Source of the DNA: Pseudomonas sp. CFBP13508
GTDB taxonomy: Bacteria > Pseudomonadota > Gammaproteobacteria > Pseudomonadales > Pseudomonadaceae
NCBI RefSeq assembly: GCF_005233515.1
Contig: NZ_QFZZ01000014.1
Location: forward strand, 23,033 to 87,032
Direction of reading: 5' to 3'
DNA: 64,000 nt
Shown: positions 57,601 to 64,000 of the stretch, piece by piece
How the letters are laid out: every line of letters starts with the position of its first letter
How positions within the stretch are numbered: position 1 is the stretch's first letter
Notes under the pieces: model-generated
The model's database searches: none
Seen by the model: only the letters and a program-made list of their open reading frames with translations
What the model was told of the DNA's origin: nothing
Made by a program: the position numbers and the translations under genes

Positions 57601-58867
57601 GCAGGTTTTCGCGCTGATCGATTGCAACAGCTTCTATGCCAGCTGTGAGCGAGTGTTCCGGCCCGATCTGGCGAAGACGCCGATTGTCGTGCTGAGCAAT
57701 AACGATGGCTGCGTGATCGCGCGCAGTTATGACGCCAAGCCCTTTGTGAAAATGGGCGCGCCGTATTTCCAGATTCGCGATGATTTGCGCCGCCATGGCA
57801 TTCAGGTGTTCAGCAGTAATTACGCCTTGTACGGCGACATGAGCGAACGGGTGATGACGATCATCGAATCCATGGTGCCGGCGGTCGAGGTTTACAGCAT
57901 TGATGAGGCGTTCGCCGATCTCAGCGGCATTCCTGGGGACCTGACAGGTTTTGGCCGAACCATTCGCTCTGCTGTTTATAAGCGCACCGGCATCCCGGTC
58001 GGCGTCGGCATCGCCCCCACGAAAACGCTGGCCAAGCTCGCCAACCACACCGCGAAACGCCTGCAAGCGCATACCGGCGGCGTGGTCGACATCTGCGATC
58101 CGTCCAAACGCGACTGGGTGCTGCGCAATACCGATGTCGGTGACGTGTGGGGCGTCGGTCGGCGGATGAAAGCTCATCTGGAAAGCATGCAGATCAGAAG
58201 TGCGATGGACCTGGCGAAGGCCGATCCGTGGACACTTCGGCGCAAGTTCAGCGTGGTGATCGAGAAGACCGCGCGCGAACTGGGTGGCACATCCTGTCTG
58301 GAACTGTCGGAAACAGAACCGCCGAAGCAGGAAATTTGCAGCAGCCGCATGTTTGGCAACCGTTTGACTACCATCGAACCGATCAAAGAAGCCGTGGCGA
58401 CTTATGTGCATCGAGCGGCGGAAAAGCTGCGCGCGCAGAATTCGCTGTGCAAAAAGATCCGCGTGAGTATCCGCACCGGCATGTTTAATCCCGAGGAGGC
58501 CAAGTACGCCAACGGCGCGCTGATCGAGCTGCCTTATCCGACCAATGATGTGCGATTGCTGAGCAAGGTCGCGAGCGAAGCGATTGATCGATTGTTCCGG
58601 CCGGGGTTCAAGTACAGCAAGGCTGAGGTGCTGTTGATGGATCTGCGACAGCCCGGAGAATTTACCGAGGACCTGTTTGCACAGTCCCAACCTCAAGCGG
58701 CGGAGAGGGTGATGGGCGTGCTGGACCAGATCAATCAACGCTGGGGGCATGGAACATTGCGAGCGGGGAGCGTGCCGGCGGATCCTGCCTGGGGCATGCG
58801 GCGGGAGATGATGAGTGCGAGTTTTACAACGAAGCTGGATCAATTGTGGGTCGTTAAATCTAATTGA
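57587..58867 (+). CDS. umuC: UmuC-like translesion DNA polymerase V subunit
   Basis: 426 residues. Y-family motifs are ALIDCNSFYASCERVF with the first metal aspartate, LSNNDGCVIARSYDAK and VYSIDEAFADLSG with the other acidic residues; the helix-hairpin-helix region DVGDVWGVGRRM and little-finger domain follow. A C-terminal DUF4113-like segment (RWGHGTLRAGSVPADPAWGMRR split here) is typical of UmuC and RulB. It starts inside umuD, indicating coupled translation. Closely similar plasmid-borne pairs (RulAB) exist, but codon use here looks chromosomal. Confidence 0.96.
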   Translation: MANREQVFALIDCNSFYASCERVFRPDLAKTPIVVLSNNDGCVIARSYDAKPFVKMGAPYFQIRDDLRRHGIQVFSSNYALYGDMSERVMTIIESMVPAVEVYSIDEAFADLSGIPGDLTGFGRTIRSAVYKRTGIPVGVGIAPTKTLAKLANHTAKRLQAHTGGVVDICDPSKRDWVLRNTDVGDVWGVGRRMKAHLESMQIRSAMDLAKADPWTLRRKFSVVIEKTARELGGTSCLELSETEPPKQEICSSRMFGNRLTTIEPIKEAVATYVHRAAEKLRAQNSLCKKIRVSIRTGMFNPEEAKYANGALIELPYPTNDVRLLSKVASEAIDRLFRPGFKYSKAEVLLMDLRQPGEFTEDLFAQSQPQAAERVMGVLDQINQRWGHGTLRAGSVPADPAWGMRREMMSASFTTKLDQLWVVKSN

Positions 58868-58936
58868 GGCAGGGGTGCCAGGCTTGGTGCCGCGTTACAA
58901 TCGCCGCCATCATTTTTGCAGTAAAGGACGACTTTC

Positions 58937-59257
58937 ATGATCATTTCCACCACTCATTCCGTGGAGGGGCGGCAGATCACGGCCTATCTGGACATTGTCA
59001 GCGCCGAGTCTGTGCAAGGGGTCAACGTGATCCGCGATATGTTCGCCGGCATGCGCGACTTCTTTGGCGGGCGCTCGCAGACGTTGGAGCGGGCTCTTAA
59101 AGAAGCACGCATTCAGGCCACCGACGAACTGAAGGATCGGGCGCGGGCATTGCAGGCTGACGCGGTGGTTGGCGTGGATTTTGAGATCAGCATGCCGGCA
59201 GGCAAGGGTGGCATGGTTGTGGTGTTTGTGACCGGAACGGCGGTGAAGCTGCGTTGA
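58937..59257 (+). CDS. YbjQ-family (UPF0145) protein
   Basis: 106 residues with AAGGACG upstream. The family pattern is THSVEGRQITAYLDIVSAES, then VNVIRDMFAGMRDFFGGRS and ALQADAVVGVDFEIS. Members form pentameric rings and are annotated as heavy-metal-binding-domain proteins without proven function. No signal peptide. It is in the same direction as umuC but 69 bases apart. Confidence 0.92.
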   Translation: MIISTTHSVEGRQITAYLDIVSAESVQGVNVIRDMFAGMRDFFGGRSQTLERALKEARIQATDELKDRARALQADAVVGVDFEISMPAGKGGMVVVFVTGTAVKLR

Positions 59258-59447
59258 TCATTGCCGTCAAGCCAAAGCCGATTCAGCGAGTGAGCGCTGA
59301 TTGCGGCGCTTGATCCATTCGTCGGTGATCAACGTCGCTGGACGGCAAGTCCAGGAATGACCGGCTAGTCTCAAAAGCGTTGAGGGACGATATTTTCCAG
59401 GCAAAACTGTTTTGCCGGTGTCGGCCCGGTTGCGTAGGGGAGAGTCT

Positions 59448-59636
59448 ATGTCAGGTCCATTTATCGAAGATGATGGCGCTGAGTTTTCATTCAACAACTG
59501 TGTGCGCTGCGGTCAGTCGGATTATCAGTCGGGGTTTGGCGAGGATCCGGTCAGCATCGGCAAAATCAAATCCACGGCCCCGAAAGGGCCGAAAGCGAAA
59601 TTCCTGCCGAAGGTCACGGCAAGGACCAGAAAGTGA
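59448..59636 (+). CDS. small CxxC protein, unknown
   Basis: 62 residues from MSGPFIEDDGAEFSFNN with GGGGAG seven bases upstream; a longer frame lacks a site. An acidic N-terminus, one CVRC pair and a basic lysine-rich C-terminus (PKGPKAKFLPKVTARTRK) are seen. It ends just before a terminator, supporting a real small gene. Family not recognised. Confidence 0.7.
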   Translation: MSGPFIEDDGAEFSFNNCVRCGQSDYQSGFGEDPVSIGKIKSTAPKGPKAKFLPKVTARTRK

Positions 59637-59648
59637 TTTCATCCCGTA

Positions 59649-59672
59649 CCCCGTCACTGAACGGGGTTTTTT
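59649..59672 (+). terminator. intrinsic terminator after the small CxxC gene
   Basis: CCCCGT, CACTGA loop, ACGGGG and six T. Confidence 0.9.
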
Positions 59673-59936
59673 ATGTGCGCAGGAATGAGGGGGCGGGCGT
59701 TGACATTAATGTCGGTTTTTTTTCACAAACTTTTCACGTTGGCCAACGTAGTGTGAAGCCATCCGTTAGAAAGCAAGTCTCCAGCCCGTCTCCCCAGCGG
59801 GCTTTTTTTTGCCCGGCATAAAACCTTTTCCCTGATCGCGGTCCAATTGACGCTGTCGCCGGCGTCTGGACTTTCCTGCGCCGAGCGCATTAAATCCCGC
59901 TCCTTCTCGTCATCCCGTTTATTTGAGGTTTTCGTC
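59673..59936. other. gene-free region with an isolated terminator
   Basis: 264 bases. It begins with TTGACA-type sequence near 59699 and contains a second intrinsic terminator (59784-59810) that follows no open frame; a small RNA of about 100 bases is possible. The rest carries the promoter of the next gene. Confidence 0.45.
59784..59810 (+). terminator. orphan intrinsic terminator
   Basis: GCCCG, TCTCCCCAG loop region, CGGGC and eight T, with no gene ending before it. Confidence 0.8.
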
Positions 59937-60308
59937 ATGCGTTTAACACTGCCTGCTCTGGTTCTTGGCCTTCTGTTTGCTCAAGGTGCGATGGCTGCCG
60001 GTGACGGCACCGCGGCGCTGGGCGGTGGCCTGGGCGGCGCGCTGGGTAACGTGGTCGGTCAGAAAATGGGCGGCAGCACCGGTGCCGTAATTGGCGCTGG
60101 CGTCGCGGGCGCAGCGGGCAGCGCAGTCGCCGCACGCAAGGGCAGCCGCACCAAAGCGGCGATCGGTGGCGGTGTCGGTGCAGCCGGTGGTTCGGTGATC
60201 GGCAACAGCCTGGGCGGCCGCAACGGCGCCACCATCGGTGCAGGTCTGGGCGGCGCGGCCGGCGGTGCCGTCGGCAGCAACCTGGGCAAAGGTCACAAGC
60301 GCCACTGA
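59937..60308 (+). CDS. exported glycine-zipper protein, copy 1
   Basis: 123 residues from MRLTLPALVLGLLFAQGAMA, a signal peptide cleaved before AGDGTAALGG; an upstream frame lacks a ribosome site. The mature part is built almost wholly of GxxxG-type glycine-zipper repeats (GGGLGGALGNVVGQ, GAVIGAGVAGAAGSA, GGGVGAAGGSVIGN, GATIGAGLGGAAGG) and ends in a basic KGHKRH tail. Such segments pack as membrane-associated helices or amyloid-like sheets in the periplasm or outer membrane. Role unknown. Confidence 0.88.
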   Translation: MRLTLPALVLGLLFAQGAMAAGDGTAALGGGLGGALGNVVGQKMGGSTGAVIGAGVAGAAGSAVAARKGSRTKAAIGGGVGAAGGSVIGNSLGGRNGATIGAGLGGAAGGAVGSNLGKGHKRH

Positions 60309-60328
60309 GGCTGATGGCCTGTCAGAAG

Positions 60329-60354
60329 AAGCCCGACTCGATGTCGGGCTTTTT
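60329..60354 (+). terminator. intrinsic terminator between glycine-zipper genes
   Basis: AAGCCCGAC, TCGAT loop, GTCGGGCT then TTTTC. Confidence 0.88.
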
Positions 60355-60443
60355 CATGGCTGAACGTTTCCTGCGAAATCATCTCCAATCTGCATACGCC
60401 CCGCTTGGGCGGATTGTCCCGTTTCGGGAACTGCGAGGTTCAT

Positions 60444-60863
60444 ATGCGATTGTCATTATCTGCACTGTTTTTTGGCTTGGTCGTGGCGCAGGGCGCGATG
60501 GCGGCCGGAGATGGCACCGCTGCCGTAGGCGGTGGTCTCGGCGGTGCGCTGGGTAATGTGGTTGGCGGACAACTTGGCGGCAGCACGGGCGCAGCGGTCG
60601 GCGCAGGTGTTGGCGGCGCGGCCGGCAGTGCCGTCGGCGCGAACAAACGCAACCGCACCGAAGCCGCGATTGGCGGCGGTCTTGGCGCAGCAGGCGGCTC
60701 GGTCGTCGGCAACAGCCTCGGCGGCTCCACCGGCTCCGCCATTGGCGCAGGCCTTGGCGGCGCAGCAGGCGGCGCAGTAGGTAACAATCTTGGCGACGAC
60801 GACGGCGGATCTCATTCCGGCGGCCACAAGCACAAGAACAAACACAAAAATAAACATCGCTGA
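60444..60863 (+). CDS. exported glycine-zipper protein, copy 2
   Basis: 139 residues from MRLSLSALFFGLVVAQGAMA with GCGAGG upstream. It is a tandem paralogue of the preceding gene, with the same signal-peptide end (QGAMA/AGDGTAA) and the same zipper blocks. It differs in a longer C-terminus: an acidic DDDGG segment and then a His/Lys-rich GGHKHKNKHKNKHR tail that could bind metal or anionic lipid. It has its own terminator, so each copy is transcribed alone. Confidence 0.88.
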   Translation: MRLSLSALFFGLVVAQGAMAAGDGTAAVGGGLGGALGNVVGGQLGGSTGAAVGAGVGGAAGSAVGANKRNRTEAAIGGGLGAAGGSVVGNSLGGSTGSAIGAGLGGAAGGAVGNNLGDDDGGSHSGGHKHKNKHKNKHR

Positions 60864-60875
60864 TTGATCAACGGA

Positions 60876-60900
60876 AACCCGGTCTGGTGCCGGGTTTTTT
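60876..60900 (+). terminator. intrinsic terminator after copy 2
   Basis: AACCCGG, TCTGGT loop, CCGGGTT and further T. Confidence 0.85.
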
Positions 60901-60981
60901 GTGTCTGGCCGTCAGGCAGAGGAACGATTGGCCGTAGGGCTTTTCGAACGTCATACATCCCACACGCTCAAGAGGTGCGCC

Positions 60982-61149
60982 ATGACTCCTGAAACCGAAG
61001 GCAAAGAAGAGAAGGGCCCTAATGGGGTGCCGTTTATCAATGATCCGGGGAATGAAGATCCGGGCTCGCTGATGGATGATGCGACGGTGCCGTTGAATGA
61101 TGCGGATGAGGCGGATATGGAGTATGAGGAGGATGGGGATGAGCAGTGA
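60982..61149 (+). CDS. small acidic protein, unknown
   Basis: 55 residues from MTPETEGKEEKGPNGVPF with AAGAGGTG upstream; a GTG start 27 codons earlier overlaps the terminator and is rejected. About one third of the residues are Asp or Glu, in a low-complexity tail (DDATVPLNDADEADMEYEED). No fold or family recognised; probably intrinsically disordered. Confidence 0.6.
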   Translation: MTPETEGKEEKGPNGVPFINDPGNEDPGSLMDDATVPLNDADEADMEYEEDGDEQ

Positions 61150-61229
61150 TCAATATGAATTTGTTTCAACCAGTCTTCGCCCCACTGTTAGCCAAAGGGG
61201 CCTGTGCTTCAGGCCCTTGATAACGCCTG

Positions 61230-61538
61230 TTACCGACCAGCTAGCTTTCTGTTTAGTTTTCCTTCGATTTCACATAGCCATGCCTTTCCAGATATCCATT
61301 CGTTCCAGTAGCAGTAGTAACAGTTGAGCTCTTTCAGCAAATAAGCTCGCAACTCCGTTTCGCTGAGGTCCTTGCTAAGCAAGGTCTTTAGTTCGTGAGA
61401 GGTTTGCATCAGTATTTCGTTATTCGATGCGTCCAAAAACTCATCTATAACCTGGTCTGCCGTATCGTGTTCAACCGGCCAATCCTGGTGGAAGTAAGCA
61501 CCAAAAAAATCTCGGATTTCAGGAAAGTCTTTATTCAT
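61230..61538 (-). CDS. candidate immunity protein for the Rhs toxin (CdiI-like)
   Basis: 102 residues, beginning MNKDFPEIRDFFGAYFHQDW. The FFGAYFHQDW motif is, from memory, characteristic of a CdiI-type immunity family found next to contact-dependent inhibition and Rhs toxins. Its ATG overlaps the Rhs stop codon (ATGA), so toxin and antidote are translated together. The DNA is A/T-rich, like the toxin tip and unlike the Rhs core. It should bind and neutralise the RNase-like tip in the cytoplasm. Gene-specific pairing is inferred from position. Confidence 0.82.
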   Translation of the reverse strand: MNKDFPEIRDFFGAYFHQDWPVEHDTADQVIDEFLDASNNEILMQTSHELKTLLSKDLSETELRAYLLKELNCYYCYWNEWISGKAWLCEIEGKLNRKLAGR

Positions 61539-64000
61539 AGCTCTGGAAATCCCGTTAACAAGAAGTAGCCCAATGAGGAAGAGGCATTTTTTTTCAAGAC
61601 TAAAAGTAGGCTTGATGCTGGCTGGGATTGTGTCTGCCCATTGATCATACTCACGCCCACTGGCCGGCTAAAAGTGTGAGTAAAGCTCGTTTTTACTTTG
61701 TTACTTTCTAAAAACTCTTGCACTACTTGCGTATTGGCAGCTAAAGCTTCCGACGCGGCGGCCTCAGCCTCTGCACGATTCAAAAATGTAGACGCAGCCG
61801 GAATGTTGGGCTCTGCTGCTAATCGTTGCGCCAGTTGAGCGTCTGTACGCCCAACATGTCTGGCGATCAGATGTCCACCCTGAGCCTCATGCGTTGCTAG
61901 TCCTCCACCAGGGACAATTTCGCTAAACGGTCCATCGGCCCGTATTTCCCCAGGACACGGAGTGCAACTCAACCCCAACGGATCCACCCACCCCGTCGGA
62001 TTCGGCACGTACTGATACTGATTCAACCCACCCGCGAGCTTCACCGGGTCCGGGGTCAGATACCGCCCTAACCTAGGGTCGTAATACCGATGCCGGTTGT
62101 AATGCAGCCCACTTTCAACATCGAAGTACTGCCCCTGAAACCGCAGCGGTTGGTCGAGGTAATCCTCGCCGGCCAGGGTGACGGCGGCGACTTTGCCGTA
62201 GGCGTCGTATTGCGCGGACCAGACGATTTCGCCGCTGTAGTCGGTGAGTTCCTGCGGGGTGCCGAGGTGGTCGAGTTGGTAGTAGAAGGGGCAGGCCTTT
62301 TTCGGGCCTTTGCCGTCGAGCATCGCCAGTGGGCGGAAGGTGCCGGGTTCGTAGAGGAAGCTGCGGTATTGGCTGGCGCTGCTTTCGGCGACGAGGTGTT
62401 CGCCTTGCCAGAAAAATTCGGTGACGGCGCCGTCGACGGTTTTGCGGATGCGCCGGCCGAAGGCGTCGTATTGATAAGTGGCGGTCTGGCCGTCCGGGCG
62501 GGTCAGGCCGATCAGGCGGTGCTGGCAGTCGTAGCGGTATTCGGTGACCAGGGTCTGGCCGTGGCCTCGGCGTTCGCGGATCAGGTTGCCGAAGGCGTCG
62601 TAGTCGTAATGCCGATCGCCTTGCATCAGCAGGCGGTTGCCTTTGATCTGCGCAGGGCCGGGGCGATCCTGCATCAGCAGGTTGCCCGCCGGGTCGTGGG
62701 CGAAGGATTCGGGCAGTTCGTCGCGCGAGTGACGTACGCGGATCAACCGGTCGAGGGCGTCGTAGCCGTAGGTGCGCTGGCCGTGGCGGCTGTCGGCGAT
62801 GTGCTCGAGATTGCCGTTGGCGCTGTAGGCATAATCGCGGCGGTACAGCGAAGCGTGGCGATGGCCTACAGCGTGGGCGAGCAAACGGCCCTGATCGTCG
62901 TAGGCATATTCGCTGAGCAGCAGACCTTGCTGGCGTTGCTGTTCACGACCGCAGTGGTAGACGTGGCGCGTGAGCGGCGTGCCGTTGAGGTCGATGGCGC
63001 TCAGCGCACCGCCCTTGGCGTAGTGATAGTCGAGCTTGCTGTTATCCGGCAGGCGCAGACGCTTGAGCTGACCGCAGGCGTCATAGGCGTAGCGCAAGGT
63101 GCCCCAGCCCTGATGCTCGGTGATCAGCCGGTCCAGACGGTCGTACTCGAAGGCCAGCGGATGGTTCTGGCCGTCATCGACAGCAACCAAGCGCCCGAGG
63201 CGGTCGTAGTCGTAGCGAACTTTGATCCCATCGGGCAGGGTTTTGACCAGCAAACGCCCGGTCTTGTCGCGCTCATAGTGGGTGACCAGACTGACGCCGA
63301 AATCACCAAACTCGGTCTTTTCCAGCAGATGACCATTGAGGTCGTAAACGTACGCGGTGCGCCGCCCATCAAACCCGGTTTCCTGTCGAATCAATCCGGT
63401 CGGCGTGTAATCCAGTCGGTACTTTTCGCCCGATTCGTTTTCGATCTCGGTCAGCAGCAACCGCGCATGGTCGTAGCGGTACTGCACGCGGGTGCCGTCG
63501 GGGTTGATGCGCCGCGAGACAAGGTGCAGATCGTCGTCATATTCGTAGCGGGTGATGCGCCCCAGTTCATCGCGTTCGGCGGTGATCTGGCCGTAGACGC
63601 CGTAGCTGTAGGCGCGCGTGCTGCCCGTAGGAGAAGTCGTCAGGATCAGTCGGCCGGCCGCATCCCACTGCTGACGACTGACAACACCACATTCGTCCTG
63701 GGTGGTAATCCGCCGGCCCAGCGCATCGTAGGAAAAGCGCCGCACGCCGCCATCGGGCAGGGTTTCTTCGATGAGCTGGTCGAGCTCGTTCCACACCCAG
63801 CGGTGGCGGCTGCTGTCCGGATAACGCAGCGACAGCAACTGCCCGCGCAGGTTGTAGTAGTAATGAGTGACCTGGCCGTCGGGATCGACCGCTTCGGTAA
63901 CGGCGCCTTCGGCATTGCGTCGGTAGATCCACACCGCATCACCACGGCAACGCTTGTAGAGAAAACCGTTGCGGTACTCGTAGGACGTTGGTGCATCGTC
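61535..64000 (-). CDS. Rhs polymorphic toxin, 3' part with RNase A-like tip
   Basis: The frame is open to the right edge, so the N-terminus is missing; 821 residues are visible. About twenty YD repeats (YDALGRRITT, YDYDRLGRLVAV, YQYDAFGRRIRK) form the Rhs cocoon and end at the core marker LGRYLTPDPVKLAGG...VDPLGL. After that junction (about 61970) the C-terminal 144 residues change character: GGHLIARHVGRTDAQLAQRL and TFLNRAEAEAA then a final GYFLLTGFP resemble the bacterial CdiA-CT RNase A-like domain. Delivery is usually by type VI secretion, but no such genes are in view. Confidence 0.88.
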   Translation of the reverse strand, partial: DDAPTSYEYRNGFLYKRCRGDAVWIYRRNAEGAVTEAVDPDGQVTHYYYNLRGQLLSLRYPDSSRHRWVWNELDQLIEETLPDGGVRRFSYDALGRRITTQDECGVVSRQQWDAAGRLILTTSPTGSTRAYSYGVYGQITAERDELGRITRYEYDDDLHLVSRRINPDGTRVQYRYDHARLLLTEIENESGEKYRLDYTPTGLIRQETGFDGRRTAYVYDLNGHLLEKTEFGDFGVSLVTHYERDKTGRLLVKTLPDGIKVRYDYDRLGRLVAVDDGQNHPLAFEYDRLDRLITEHQGWGTLRYAYDACGQLKRLRLPDNSKLDYHYAKGGALSAIDLNGTPLTRHVYHCGREQQRQQGLLLSEYAYDDQGRLLAHAVGHRHASLYRRDYAYSANGNLEHIADSRHGQRTYGYDALDRLIRVRHSRDELPESFAHDPAGNLLMQDRPGPAQIKGNRLLMQGDRHYDYDAFGNLIRERRGHGQTLVTEYRYDCQHRLIGLTRPDGQTATYQYDAFGRRIRKTVDGAVTEFFWQGEHLVAESSASQYRSFLYEPGTFRPLAMLDGKGPKKACPFYYQLDHLGTPQELTDYSGEIVWSAQYDAYGKVAAVTLAGEDYLDQPLRFQGQYFDVESGLHYNRHRYYDPRLGRYLTPDPVKLAGGLNQYQYVPNPTGWVDPLGLSCTPCPGEIRADGPFSEIVPGGGLATHEAQGGHLIARHVGRTDAQLAQRLAAEPNIPAASTFLNRAEAEAAASEALAANTQVVQEFLESNKVKTSFTHTFSRPVGVSMINGQTQSQPASSLLLVLKKNASSSLGYFLLTGFPEL

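Noticed and set aside
56830..61149. Integrated prophage or island at tRNA-Ser
   Set aside because: No integrase, no phage structural gene and no duplicated tRNA 3' end were seen.

Overview
The window reads as a chromosomal segment of a fluorescent Pseudomonas (P. fluorescens group). The gene content and order (minCDE, the urate/allantoin genes, prmB-aroC-mtnBDC-speE), the GC-rich codon usage and the many short palindromic REP-type repeats all fit that assignment. There is no insertion sequence, prophage, CRISPR array or rRNA operon. One tRNA gene (Ser, GGA) is present.

Layout. 0-5 kb: end of an RluA-type pseudouridine synthase, minE-minD-minC, a lipid A acyltransferase and a patatin-like phospholipase. 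4.8-13.8 kb: a purine-ring catabolism block on the minus strand (puuE, uraD, alc, allA, puuD, an NCS2 permease and two tandem Tsx-like outer membrane proteins), with uraH divergent. Together these take urate through 5-hydroxyisourate, OHCU, allantoin and allantoate to ureidoglycolate and glyoxylate. 13.9-19.4 kb: a possible effector-like protein and a 1172-residue RTX/pore-domain toxin-like protein. 19.6-23.7 kb: a LysE exporter, an AzgA-type purine permease, a MarR regulator and a divergent aminotransferase. 23.7-27.3 kb: a second, 1181-residue paralogue of the toxin-like protein. 27.7-43.2 kb: housekeeping genes (glutaredoxin-like, folE, Smr nuclease, cysteine hydrolase, prmB, aroC, MFS, mtnBDC, acyl-CoA synthetase, ankyrin protein, speE). 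43.5-48 kb: a small unknown protein, RraB and a three-gene ATP-grasp/alpha-E/transglutaminase cluster. 48-56.5 kb: a cytochrome c, a thiolase and multifunctional beta-oxidation pair, a glutamine amidotransferase, CorA, PlsC and a crotonase. 56.8-61.1 kb: tRNA-Ser, a LexA-boxed umuDC pair, YbjQ, and small secreted glycine-rich proteins in tandem. 61.2-64 kb: the 3' end of an Rhs gene with a distinct toxic tip and its overlapping immunity gene.

How parts work together. Three copies of the palindrome TTGTRTACAA lie before puuE, before uraH and before the AzgA permease, which suggests one GntR-type regulator controls the purine genes; the regulator itself is not here. speE makes methylthioadenosine and mtnBDC form the later half of the methionine salvage route that recycles it. 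The umuDC pair carries a perfect LexA palindrome.

The most unusual content is the pair of paralogous toxin-like proteins (hydrophobic pore-like core plus sparse RTX calcium repeats, no neighbouring secretion system), one followed by a possible effector-like gene, and the Rhs tip with an RNase A-like look. All functions are assigned by reading the sequence; no database search was possible.
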